64,000 nucleotides of DNA from Trema orientale (taxonomy: Eukaryota; Streptophyta; Magnoliopsida; Rosales; Cannabaceae): assembly GCA_002914845.1 (NCBI GenBank), contig JXTC01000246.1:246254-310253 (forward strand), in the 5' to 3' direction. The notes under the pieces are model-generated. The model was given only the letters and a program-made list of their open reading frames with translations, did not search any database and was not told the DNA's origin. The position numbers and the translations under genes are program-made. Positions 1-11,196 of this stretch are shown in pieces. Position 1 is the stretch's first letter; every line of letters begins with the position of its first letter.

Positions 1-618
1 AACTCCTCTCTTTCTATCTCTCTCTCTCTCTCCTCCTTTCTCTCTCTCTCTTTTCTCTCTAGTAAATCCCTAGACCCAAATCTCTGTCTCATAAACGAAG
101 AAAATGAAATCTCCTCGGTTCAATTCGATGGCTAAGCCTGGTTTGTTCTTTCAATCCTAAGTCCATCTTATCTCAATCTAATTGAACATAATGGGTACTA
201 CTGCTAGTAGCATTGGACTGGATTTCTTGTTCGCACATGGTCCCAAGCTTCCACTGTCCACATCATTGAGTTCAGGTCCAAATAATGAAATTTCTTGAAG
301 TATTGAAAAAATGAATTCTTCTCATTGGAACAGAAACGGAATGTTTACAATTATGGTATTTGTTCCAATAATTGTTGTTCTCCAATTGAGGTTTGGCGTG
401 TACATTTAAGTGATAGAAACATGAGTAGAGCCAAAAATAATGTATGTACTAAGTTTTTAGACTATATGGATAAGATCGTGATCGATTATTATGTTAAATA
501 ATTCTACTATATTGATTTACTCATCTGCTTATGTTTTATATTGTTAAGTTAGTAATTTTTAGTTACTACTGTGTTAGTAATTTTTAGTTACTACTGTGTA
601 TGTAAATTTGTATTTATA
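1..618. other. Intergenic, CT-rich start and short tandem repeat
   Basis: Bases 1-60 are a CT-rich tract followed by a leader-like sequence and an ATG at 104 that opens only 18 codons. It resembles the 5' leader and first exon of a plant gene (possible donor at 141), but no continuation is visible. Around 550-600 a unit of about 26 bp (GTTAGTAATTTTTAGTTACT core) occurs twice in tandem. Nothing else supportable is seen. Confidence 0.4.
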
Positions 619-1098
619 CTACCAGAAAAACAATACGTCGGCAAAATATACTTTTCCCGACAGGTTATATATCTATGTTCTATTTTATTTGTAATATTTT
701 GTGTATGTCATAAATAATATTTGTAAAAATTCAAGGAGTAATCATAAATATATTAAAAAAAAAAAGACCCTGAAAATATTGTACCATAGTACTTCTAGAG
801 CACCTTAATAAAAAAATGCCTATCAGGATTCCAAGGGGCTTAAAAAATGCCTTGGTAGATCTACCAATTCGCTTATTAGGAGTTTTGTTATCTAGGAGAT
901 AGTAAGGCACTTAATAAGCGCCTTAATAGACCTATCACGACACCTGATAGGCGTCTTAGTATCTCTAGGTACCAAGGTGCTTACTAGACACCGTGATAGC
1001 CGGAGGCCTATTATGGCATTCAGAATTACGGCACTTTCTCGAGCGTCATGATAGGTCTTTCAAGGCGAGCACCTTGAAAGACCCATTTTGTTGTAGTG
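619..1098. mobile_element. CACTA-like non-autonomous element
   Basis: The right end reads TTTTGTTGTAGTG, the reverse complement of a CACTACAACAAAA terminus typical of CACTA (En/Spm) elements. The left end, CTACCAGAAAAAC at 619, fits CACTACCAGAAAAAC with the first two bases lost. Three-base repeats ATA lie at 616-618 and 1099-1101, the size expected for this superfamily. The interior (780-1080) is full of short direct and inverted AAGGCGCTTA/GCCTTGG-type motifs resembling the subterminal repeats that bind CACTA transposase. There is no transposase coding. The lost left terminus suggests it can no longer move. Confidence 0.55.
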
Positions 1099-1755
1099 AT
1101 AGCACGTAATACATTAGGTTCCAGCTGCCAGGGGATCAGAAGTTCTATGTGAGCTTCCCATTCAGGGATGCCCTTATACGTAACCATTTGTTTATGCATA
1201 AAAGTTTCTCTATACATATGCAACTAGCACAACAAATTATCTTCGTTTAAATGTCAGTACCAAATTTTGTTATCCATTTAAAGATTAAAAACGTAGTTGA
1301 TCTAGTTTACTTTCAAATTTAATATCTCAATTACATAAGAGGCTTATATTCTCACCTCTATTAATTGATAATTGGTACTACTAAACCTTCCTCTTTAAAT
1401 ATAGCAAATAGAGAATAATTGGAAATTAAAGGGCATGCAAGATGGGATTAATGGTTCTTATAACCAGTTAAAAGAGACCGACCGTTATGTCCGTTAATTC
1501 CAGGGGAACTACTAAAAAAAGAACCAAAACGAAACATACATACCTCATTTGAAGCCCTAGCTTGATTGCAGGAAACAAATAAAACAAACTAATAATAATA
1601 AAACAAAAAAAAAAAACACCAAAACTCCAATTATAGAAGAACACATTGAAAAAGGAAGAATTAATTGTATCCCATTTTCTTCAAAAATCATTTGCTTAAA
1701 AGAAAAACAGAACACAGAAGTCTTTTTTCTGCTCAAACCTCCTCACCCAGGAGGG
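1099..1755. other. Upstream region of the BUPS-like receptor kinase
   Basis: AT-rich sequence between the CACTA-like element and the receptor-kinase start codon. It should hold the promoter and 5' leader. No clear TATA box or conserved operator can be named; the last 200 bases are A-rich and lack long open frames. Confidence 0.35.
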
Positions 1756-4700
1756 ATGGAGATAGAAAAGAGACCATTAACAAAGAAACCAAAACCTAAT
1801 AATAAAAATTACAATCTTTTTCTATCCTCCTTGCCATCACCTCATCGTCCGTACCATCATCACTATCATTATCCCTCGATGGCTCTCCTCCTGGTCGTCT
1901 TAATTGTCTTACCCTTTCGTCTTCACGTCCCCGCCGTCTCCGCCGCCGCCGCTACCGCCGCCTTTATCCCGCAAGACAACTTCCTCATCGACTGCGGGGC
2001 CGACGCCGCCGTCACCTCGCCGGACGGCAGAATCTTCAAGACCGAAGCGCAGTCCTCCCCGTTCCTGAAGTCCGAGGACGACTACAAGATCTCGGTCCCC
2101 GCCGCCGACGTCCCCTCGCCGATCTACCTGTCGGCGAGGATCTTCGTCCAGGAAGCCACCTACTCCTTCCACCTGACCCGACCCGGGTGGCACTGGGTCC
2201 GGCTCCACTTCTTCCCTCTGAACAACACCGTCTTCGACCTCCAAAAGGCGACTTTCACCGTCACGACGGACAAGTACGTCCTTCTCCACAGCTTCAACGT
2301 CAACGGCACAGGCCAAGCTTTTCTCAAGGAGTATCTGATCAACGCCACCGACCCGCGCTTCTCGATCAAGTTCACTCCCCACAAGAACTCCGCCGCCTTC
2401 GTCAACGCCGTCGAGGTCGTCTCGGCCCCCGACGACGTCATCAACGACGCCGCGTCGAACCTCTCGCCGGTCGGGAGCTACGCCGGGCTGTCCAGCTTCG
2501 CTTACCAGCCGGTCTACCGCCTCAACGTGGGAGGGCCACTCATCACGTCCTCAAACGACACTCTGGGCCGAACTTGGACGACAGACGACGCTCATTTAAA
2601 ATCCAAAGCGTTGGCGAAAAGCGTCGTCGTTTCGGCGACCGTCGTTAAGTACCCTCAGGGAGGCGCCCTAACGCCGTTAATAGCGCCCCAGATGGTTTAC
2701 GCCTCCGCCGTCGAAATGGCTGACGCGGGCGTCAACAACCCCAAATTCAACGTCACGTGGGACTTTAACGTTGACGGCGCTTTCGGTTACCTTCTCCGTT
2801 TGCACTTCTGTGATATCGTTAGTAAGGCGCTGAATAACCTCTATTTCAACGTTTATGTTAACGGTCAAATGGCGATCTCCGATCTGGACTTGTCTCACAC
2901 GTTGGGGGCTTTGGCGGTTCCTTATTACAAGGACATTGTGGTAAATTCCTCTTTTGTCTCTAACGGCGCACTGACGGTCCAAATTGGTCCGTCCAATTTG
3001 GGGTCTGGTGACCTCAATGCCATACTGAATGGTTTGGAGGTTCTGAAAATGAGCAACACGGTGGACAGCTTGGACGGGGAATTCGGCGTGGACGGGCGGA
3101 AAGAGAGCGCCGGTTCGCGGCGGGGGACGGTGGCGGCGGTCGGGTTCGCGATGATGTTCGGAGCGTTCGTTGGGCTAGGGGCGATGGTGATCAAGTGGCA
3201 TAAGAGGCCACAAGATTGGCAAAAGAGGAACAGCTTCTCTTCTTGGCTTCTTCCGGTACATGCTGGTGACACGAGCTTTATGTCTAGCAAGAATGCTGGC
3301 TCTCACAAGACCAACTTCTATTCATCCACTCTTGGCCTTGGAAGGTACTACTTATTATGTGTTGGAAATACATAAATAATAATTTGGTAATTTAAAATTT
3401 AATTTTTTTACTATTATTATTATTATTATCATTGTTGTTGGAGGCTAGAGTTAATGGATTTAATATAGCTACTAGTTAGGTTTTGGTTTAGTTTAGAATA
3501 TGAAAATCAACTATTAAAATATCATGAAAGTCAACATATCTAATGGTTAGCAAAATTATGTTCACGAGCTTTATATGTTAAAGACAATAGTATTATTTAC
3601 CCTTTTCTTTTTTCTTTTTTTTTTTTTTTTTGAGAAAACAGTGTTACAATTGAATTTAGATATTTACGTAGCTCACAATTTTTAATTGTCATAACTGAAT
3701 AAACAGAAGGTGATCTACATAATATATCTATGTTCAGTCCAAATTCTCTTCTAGGCAGGCTTAATTTTTCAAATCAGTTCATTATCAACTTTTTTTCCTT
3801 CGTAAAACTTGCGTCTCTTTAATTTTCCTTTATAAGATATATATATATATAATCTTCCACATTATTATTATTTCTCTTAAATAAATAACAATTAAAATGA
3901 TATGAATCAACACATATATACCTATGTTAATAAAAAAGAAGAAAGAAATTATTCTACTTACGTGACACGTGATGGCATGAGGCAACTTTTATATATTTCT
4001 TTCATATTTCTATATGAATTGTAAATAAAGATCCTAATTAACAACATTCACACATTAATCCATCTGTTTATCATGCATGGCTACTATACCTACGTACGCT
4101 CAAACAGGTACTTCTCCTTCGCCGAGCTACAAGAAGCCACCAAGAACTTCGACGCCAACGCCATAATCGGAGTCGGCGGGTTCGGGAACGTCTACATCGC
4201 CGAGATCGACGACGGGACGAAGGTCGCCGTGAAGCGAGGAAACCCTCAGTCGGAGCAAGGCATAACCGAATTCCAGACGGAAATCCAAATGCTCTCCAAG
4301 CTCCGCCACCGCCACCTCGTCTCCCTCATCGGCTACTGCGATGAAAACTCCGAGATGATCCTCGTCTACGAGTTCATGTCCAACGGCCCCTTCCGCGACC
4401 ACCTCTACGGCAAGTCCCTCCCGCCCTTGACGTGGAAGCAACGCCTCGAAATCTGCATCGGGGCGGCGCGTGGGCTCCACTACCTCCACACGGGGACCGC
4501 CCAGGGCATCATCCACCGCGACGTGAAGACCACGAACATCCTCCTGGACGATAACTTCACCGCCAAGGTGGCCGATTTCGGCCTCTCCAAGGACACCCCA
4601 ACCGGACAAGGCCACGTCAGCACCGCCGTGAAGGGCAGTTTCGGGTACTTGGACCCGGAATACTTCCGGCGTCAGCAGCTGACCGACAAGTCCGACGTGT

Positions 4701-5209
4701 ACTCGTTCGGCGTCGTCTTGCTCGAATGCCTCTGCGCTCGGCCCGCCATAAACCCTCAGCTCCCGAGGGAGCAAGTCAACTTGGCTGACTGGGCCATGCA
4801 GTGGAAGAGAAAGGGGCTGCTTGACAAGATCATTGACCCGCTTCTGGTCGGGGCGATCAACCCGGAATCGATGAAGAAGTTCGCCGAGGCCGCCGAGAAG
4901 TGCCTCGCGGAGCACGGCGTGGATAGGCCAACCATGGGAGATGTGTTGTGGAACTTGGAGTATGCTCTGCAGCTCCAAGAGGCCTTCTCACAAGGGAAGA
5001 GTAATGAGGAGGGCGGGGAGAGTACTAAACCTAGTGGCACTCATAATTCGGAGCAGGGCGGTTCGGTCTCGGGTTCGGGTTCGGCGGCGGATAACCGCCC
5101 GGTTTCGTTGCCGGAGGAGATTAACAAGGGCCCTGCTGAAGTTCAGGCCATTGATGAACATTCCGGAACTGCCATGTTTGCCCAGTTTGCTAATCTCAAT
5201 GGTAGGTGA
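1756..5209 (+). CDS. BUPS: BUPS-type CrRLK1L receptor-like kinase, two exons
   Basis: Exons 1756-3344 and 4108-5209 (896 aa) join in frame through an AGG Arg codon at residue 530. A signal peptide follows the internal Met at residue 42. A malectin-like ectodomain runs from about residue 75 to 440, then one membrane helix at about 458-482, the juxtamembrane [18 protein letters not shown] motif, and a Ser/Thr kinase with glycine loop GVGGFGNVY, Lys572, HRDVK (Asp668) and DFG (Asp686). The tail ends [18 protein letters not shown], and the N-terminus begins MEI as in Arabidopsis BUPS1, which supports this start. In Arabidopsis, BUPS1/2 act with ANXUR receptors at the pollen-tube membrane and bind RALF peptides to keep tubes intact until sperm release. 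All catalytic residues are present. Coding sequence is very GC-rich in third positions, unlike its neighbours. The intron is odd because CrRLK1L genes are usually intronless. Unspliced, translation would stop at 3375 and give a receptor without a kinase. Confidence 0.93.
3345..4107 (+). other. Single intron of the BUPS-like gene
   Basis: Donor AG/GTACTA and acceptor AACAG/GTACTT delimit 763 bp of AT-rich, stop-filled DNA between the juxtamembrane region and the kinase domain. The heptamer AGGTACT occurs at both edges (3343-3349 and 4106-4112), so the spliced product keeps exactly one copy. No terminal inverted repeats or coding sequence were recognised inside. Confidence 0.8.
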
Positions 5210-6105
5210 AAATAATGAAAAGAAAGAAAGGAAATTTGAAGTTTACTCCAAAATGATCACTTTTTTTTCCTACTTAATTTCTTGGGGTTATATTTTATAT
5301 CTATATATATAGTGTTAAATAGGGTTTCAAAAGATATATTATTTGGGTTCCCTCAGATTGAAGTTATGTGCAAATTAAAAGATATAGTACTGTAGGGTGC
5401 ACTTTGTTTTATTTAGAGATATTCTCCATCTTTGATGAAATCTTTATATATAAGCATATTAATATAATTACTATAATAATATGTACTGGTGTCGTAGGAA
5501 TATGTATACATGCAGTACTCTAAACCCCTTTTTTTTCTCCCTTTTTTCTGTTTTAAGATTTGTTATGTTTTTCTAAGACTGCAGAATTTGTAATATATAA
5601 TTCTGTTTTGTAGAAGAGAACGCAAGTTAGAAATGATCAATGAGTAATATTCAACTCCAAAAGAAAATGTTTAGTTTAGCTTCTGAGACATATTAATTAG
5701 AAGTGATCAATCATTCACTGTGTTTTGATTAGTTTTGTGCCAAAATATAATGAATCATTTACTTAATCAGCTATCAATATATACTGCACCTAGCTAATTA
5801 TATTTGCCTAATTATGGTCCAAAGAGGGTGCATAAAATAACAAATCAAGTTGCCCATATGATATTTAATTTGCCTCCATTAATTGAAATTTTGAATTGTC
5901 TATACATATATATAATATAAAAGTGATGATATGGCATTTTCACTTGACTGCGTTACTTTATCCCAAGTAGATGAGTCAGATAAGCTAGGGGTTTGCTTTA
6001 GGGTTAAAGTCCTTTGGCCACCAAACGTAGTTTAGGGTCACTGCAATCGCAGGTTTAATCATGCATGGAGCTGTTACTTTATGCTTGCAAGGTTATAAGG
6101 GTAAT
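5210..6105. other. 3' flank of the BUPS-like gene
   Basis: AT-rich sequence that should contain the 3' UTR and polyadenylation region of the receptor kinase. T-rich tracts and several AATAAA-like sequences are present, but no single poly(A) site can be chosen. No gene is seen. Confidence 0.35.
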
Positions 6106-6108
6106 TTA

Positions 6109-6468
6109 GGCCCCGTTTGTTTCGCCTATTTGAATGTGTGTATTTGAATGGAAATTCTGGAATGGGTTATAATTAGAATGGAAGACATTTGAATGGAAAA
6201 AATAGTGGAATGAGTTATAATTAGAATGGGAGTATTGGAATGGACTATTCAAAAACACCTCTTCCCCTCCATTCTCATCCAAGACACAAAAATCCATTCA
6301 AATAGTTGATGTGACTGATGAACCATTTGAATGGAAAAACTAAATTGTTGAAACAAACACTCATTCCAAAAGACCATTTGAATAGAAAATTTAGAGTTGT
6401 TGAAACAAACACCCATTCAAATAGATTTTCCATTCTAATGGAATGAAATGGGCGAACCAAACGGCCCC
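6109..6468. mobile_element. Tourist-like (PIF/Harbinger) MITE
   Basis: A 360-bp element. Its left end GGCCCCGTTTGTTTCGCC and its right end GGCGAACCAAACGGCCCC form terminal inverted repeats. It is flanked by TTA at 6106-6108 and 6469-6471, the 3-bp target duplication of PIF/Harbinger elements. The interior is built from repeated CATTTGAATGGAA-type units in both orientations. There is no transposase, and open frames across it are chance. Confidence 0.8.
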
Positions 6469-6861
6469 TTAGTTATTCACAGGCTTTCTAGAATAGTAAT
6501 ATAATTCTCATAATCCACGTACGTCGCCCTCTAATAACTCATGTGTAGTACTAGTGTGTGTATTTGTACATGCATGAATGTTTGTAGCAATCTCTCGTGA
6601 TGGTGTGAAGGTCTTATATATGAACCTCTTCGGTATATTTGATTAAAATTGCGCAAGTCCACACCTCACATATATATTTCCCTCGCAATTTCCAATTTTA
6701 CCCTCAAAATGGGATCACTCGTCAACATAATCTATCTAATCTAGCTAGTGCTATATATATTCAGTTTAACGTACGTGGGTATGCAAATCAGTTAGGCTGA
6801 TTATTTGGTTTCACATATATTGATCACGTGTATATATATATATATACATACACACACGATC

Positions 6862-7719
6862 CAGGACGGAGCTGTTCAGGGTTGAGTGGGGCAATTGCCC
6901 CCACTGGACTTTCAAAAAAAAATCTTATATATATATATACATTATATATGCATATAGAATATAGATATCACGAAATAAGAAAAATTATAAGAGTTACCTT
7001 TACACATTTATGCTGGGCCTCAACAAATTCTCCTTGGCCCACAACAAATTCTCTTCGAATGAAAGCCCATGTCGAAGTGTAATACATATATCAGTCTAGT
7101 AAGTTGTATTGCAATTTAGGACAAAACTCAAAAAGTGAAATTAATTCTTAATGGGGCCACATTTACAAACCATTAACTTTAGGTGTTGCAATTTTTAAAA
7201 AAAATTTATTAGAATTTGCAATTTATTTTGTTAGATTAAATTGAAAATATGATTTTTTTTTTTTAATAAGACTTTTAAAGTCGCCCAATTTAGAACACAA
7301 AAGAATAATACGGTTAAAAACTTTTTTGTAATTAATTAGATACATTAGATTTCAAAATGCTAATTTTTGAAACCATATCCAAATCTTCAATGTTGAGGTT
7401 TAAAGTTAAATCTATGATCCTTACTAAAAAATGATAATAAATCTATAAATGTTAGCTAAGTTAATAGTTTATTGTTTATGTTTATAAAAAAATCTTTATT
7501 TAATTATGTTCTTACTTTTTGTTGGTTTAATTTTATATAGAAGAGTTGTAGAAAGATATTTTAAATGAATATCTCAATTTCCTCCTAATTAGTTTTTTAA
7601 CTATGAAAACTTGACAGGAACAATTGTAATGTATAGGAACAAAATAGTAACATTTTATTTATTTTTTAAAAAATTAGTAAAATTTTTCCCCACTAAGTTA
7701 CAATCCTGGCTCAGTCCTG
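6862..7719. mobile_element. Probable degenerate TIR element
   Basis: The left edge CAGGACGGAGCTG and the reverse complement of the right edge, CAGGACTGAGCCAGG, match. Just inside, the left reads GAGTGGGGCAATTGCCCCCA and the right carries TTTCCCCACTAAG. The interior of about 860 bp is AT-rich and non-coding. No clear target-site duplication was found, so the superfamily is not assigned and the exact ends are approximate. Confidence 0.35.
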
Positions 7720-8965
7720 ACAACCCGTATTTGATTCCGAACAATGAATTAATGCATGCTTGCGTTGAGCTAGCCAGCGACGTGTCTATAAACTAATGAC
7801 GGTGTGACATTTACATGTGATGAGTTTCACTTTTCTGTACTTAGTTGCAATGCATGTAACTTATGTGCTCTTTTATCTTTTCACTTTTAATATATATAAT
7901 TTTTGGATGAATACAAGAAATAGATAATAATACATAATGTATATGTAGTGGGGCTTGTAGCCATTCTGTTGGATCAAGTTTTGATAGCCTGAGAACTCAA
8001 AAGATTACAAGATTGAAAGTGTTTAAGATACTAGAGAGAAGTGGGAGAGAGAGAATGATAGTTAGATTGCGATGTCCCCTCCCTTCACACTTTCAGGGGG
8101 TTTGAGGATTAGATGTTAGCAAATATAAACACATAATATAGGGTTAAGCAACACCAAATACTCCCTTATATTAGGATCATTCATGTTAAATAAATATATT
8201 AAGAAATTGTCGAGATTACCATTATCCATGATAATGACTTGATAATTAACTTGGTATACCAACTCAAATCTAATATGATTAGTTGTAAAAAAAAAAAGAA
8301 AAAAACCTAATATGATTAGAAAAAGATAAAAAGTTTTTATGAAGACAAACGCTAATCATTAAGACTTACTATTTTTACAAAAAAAGAGTAATTTCGCTAA
8401 TGTGATTTATTGGGTGATACTTACTGACTAAAGATAAAATAAAATAGATTAGCAAAATGATATGATTAAGTTATTTTTCCTAGATGTGTAGTATGCATTA
8501 CTCTTCTCTAGAAAATGTAAGGGCTGTTTACAAAAATTCAGACCCAAAGTCCGAAAAATTGAAAAAATTATGAGCTGAAATTGATAGCTCCATATTTTAT
8601 TTTGAACAATGTTTTTTTTTAAAAATGATTTAGAAATCTATCACTTTTCCAAAATCTTTAGAAAATATCACTTTTTTCTAAATTAATATTTTGCAAAGGT
8701 ACTTGAGGTAATCTGATTACTTCACGTAACTTGACCAATTACCTCAAGTACTTCATTAAATGGTAAAAAAAAATAGCAATTTTCAAATATTTTCAAAAGT
8801 GGTATTTTACTAATATTTTCAAAAATAGTATTTTTTTCAAAAAAATCAAAAAAAAAATCCATGATTTTTGAATGTCCTTTTTTAAAATTTTACCATATAA
8901 AGTCAAATTTTCTTAAATTTTGAAAATACTTTGCGGCCATAAAAAATGAAATTACTCATCAAAGT
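7720..8965. other. Intergenic AT-rich stretch
   Basis: No gene is seen. The 7970-8110 segment (ends around TTTCAGGGGGTTTGAGG) has the mixed composition of a retroelement fragment but cannot be assigned. The rest is A/T-rich, with poly(A) and poly(T) runs. Confidence 0.3.
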
Positions 8966-8981
8966 AATTGATTAAGAAATT

Positions 8982-9707
8982 AGAAAAGTAACCTTTGGTG
9001 AAAGTGAAAGATAATAAAACCTCATTCCTCAACGAAAAGATTCCTCGTCTTGCAACCGCAACTCCTCTTTACTTCCTCCAATAGCAGGGGCCTCCCCTAC
9101 AGGGGAGGAGAAGTCTTCCCTCTCTCCAGTATGAGTTTCTTTCAAGTTCTTTTTTATACATCCAGATCTAGATCTGTGTATTTTGTATTGTATATTTTTT
9201 TATTTTGTTCTTTTAGTCTACCTAAATTTAGTTCTATGGTGGTTTTAATCTGGGATAAATACGAATTTAATTCATATTTATTGTAATATTTTCAAATATC
9301 CTTTTACCAAAATTTGTAACAAGAAATTCTAACCTCAAAAAGCCTATAAATACATGGCTAATGTACAGAGAAAGGGATGGGGGATCTGTTCAGATCTGGA
9401 TTGTGTACATGGTGTTATTTATCCTCTTATGGTTTTTTAATGAGAAGCTAGGGACACCAACAACGAATGTTGAGTGGAGGATCACAACGAGCTAACTTAG
9501 AGGCGTAGAGCTCTATTGAAGCATACATCAACGATGATCTGCACTAATTCTCTCCTCACTGGTCGATTTCGCTAAGATCACAGTGTACAAATTTCCTACG
9601 AGAACCTTAATCATTTTATTATGATTGTCTGTTTTGTAGTCAAAAATTCTTTTGTGGATATTGGATTATCCTATTATTATTAATGAAAGTATTCTCTTTC
9701 AAAAAAA
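8982..9707 (+). mobile_element. Poly(A) retroelement (5'-truncated LINE or related) with 16-bp TSD
   Basis: About 725 bp ending in TAATGAAAGTATTCTCTTTC followed by poly(A), the tail style of plant L1-type elements. The sequence AATTGATTAAGAAATT occurs immediately before it (8966-8981) and again after the tail (9708-9723), a perfect 16-bp target-site duplication of the type left by LINE-encoded reverse transcriptase. There is no reverse transcriptase coding, so it is either a heavily 5'-truncated LINE or a LINE-mobilised short element. A related copy lies on the minus strand near 35045-35700. Confidence 0.7.
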
Positions 9708-9723
9708 AATTGATTAAGAAATT

Positions 9724-11080
9724 TGTTATATAAAGCGGTTTATAAATAAATCCAAGCATTATCCAATCAAGTACATAAAATATTCACGTGTTTTTACGTG
9801 AAGGGACTGGTTTCGGATTGATTTCGCATATAGGTACCGATTATTGGATGTTACCCACAATACTAACCGGATAACATGGGCATTATTCATTGGAAAAACA
9901 TCGATCGAAGTTGACACGTACATATGTTATATATAGTTGGGGCATTGATAATTCTATAGAACTTTATTACAAGGACAAATATCTATAATTAATAAGCAAG
10001 CCACGAAAATGATTTCTTTGAAAAAAATTATGAAGACGAATTAAACCGGTTTATTAATTGGTAGAATAATATTAGAAACACTCTTTTTTTTCTAACAAAT
10101 AATATGACATTATAATAGTCAACTAAATAATTTTTATTTTGAAATGATATTGTTAAATATTAGGATAAATGACTCTAGTACTTCTGAAATTATGGGAAAA
10201 GTCTATCTTAATTCTTGAAATTTGATACTAGGTCATTTTGATCCTTAAACTGTTAATTTTAATATCTTTTTTTTTCATATATTGTGTCTGATTCTTAATA
10301 ATAGAGACACATGAGATGTACTCGCCCTTTTATTTTATTGATTTCAATAAGATGTCATAAGTAAGAGAGTTCTGAAATATATTTTTTGTTTGGTGTGTGC
10401 AGTAGATCATGTTTCCTTAACGAGTAAGTCACATACATTTTTATTGATCTCATTTTTAATTAAATCGCTCAATTTCGCGTTTAAATATCCTTATATAGTA
10501 TTGGACAATAATTATGGATAAAAAATAACTGAAAACATAAGAGCATGTAGTGTGTCTCATTTGCTCTTTTTGTCAAGAATATAATGGAATTTATGGTAAA
10601 AATGACTGAAATGAAACATTTTTAGTAATTAAGGACCAAAATTAGACTTCCCTTGTAGTTTAAAAACCAATAATCCTAAAATTTTGTCACACTATTCGAT
10701 ACCAAAATTTGGTGCAGAAATTAAGTATCTCTAGCGTTACTTATACGCAATAGATGTACATGCTTAACTAATTGGAAATGAAAGAGAGAATGTAGATAAG
10801 GATATATGGTGAGGTTTGCATGTATATCTTGAGCCAAAAGCCACTATGGTACCATTGGACCATATTGATGATTGGTGGCACAATTTGGAGTTTCTTTCAT
10901 AGCCTCAAATCCAACCCACCTTTATCGGTCCAACACCCACAAACTCCATATGACGTGTGTGGTCTTCTCTTATCCTCATTATCATCATTTCCAAATATCA
11001 CATTCACAGTTCTGTACGTCCCATTACTAATTCCCTAGTCCAACTTTAACTTCTCGATCACATATATCTCTGACCCTATC
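9724..11080. other. Intergenic, possible MITE at about 10160-10760
   Basis: No gene is seen. Sequences near 10165-10195 (AATGACTCTAGTACTTCTGAAAT) and near 10725-10750 form a weak inverted pair, with internal motifs such as GGTCATTTTGATCCTTAAACTG and AAGGACCAAAATTAGACTTC facing each other. This suggests an old MITE of about 590 bp, but the ends are too diverged for certainty. Confidence 0.25.
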
Positions 11081-11083
11081 TAT

Positions 11084-11097
11084 CTATATATATAAAC
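11084..11097 (+). promoter_or_regulatory. Probable TATA box of the OXS3-like gene
   Basis: CTATATATATAAAC lies about 100 bp upstream of the start codon at 11197 and is followed by a CT-rich leader (11171-11192), the usual layout of a compact plant promoter. The transcription start is inferred to be near 11115-11130; this is not shown directly. Confidence 0.45.
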
Positions 11098-11196
11098 TCT
11101 CTTTCCATATTTATACATTTAAAGCTGTCCAATATCAACATATATATCCACATTATTCATCTTCTTCACCTCTACATCTCTCTCTCTCTCTCGATA

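Noticed and set aside
104-160. 18-codon frame after a CT-rich leader, possible first exon
   Set aside because: It looks like a plant gene start with a possible donor at 141, but no downstream exon or product could be found, and the CACTA-like element follows.
1909-2648. Overlapping frames on both strands within BUPS exon 1
   Set aside because: Shadows of GC-rich coding sequence; composition is low-complexity and no domain is visible.
4127-4978. Long minus-strand frame opposite the kinase exon
   Set aside because: It is antisense to a clear kinase; the length is explained by GC-rich third positions of the sense codons.
6828-7082. 84-residue frame
   Set aside because: It starts in a TA repeat and crosses the left edge of a degenerate TIR element; no protein similarity is apparent.
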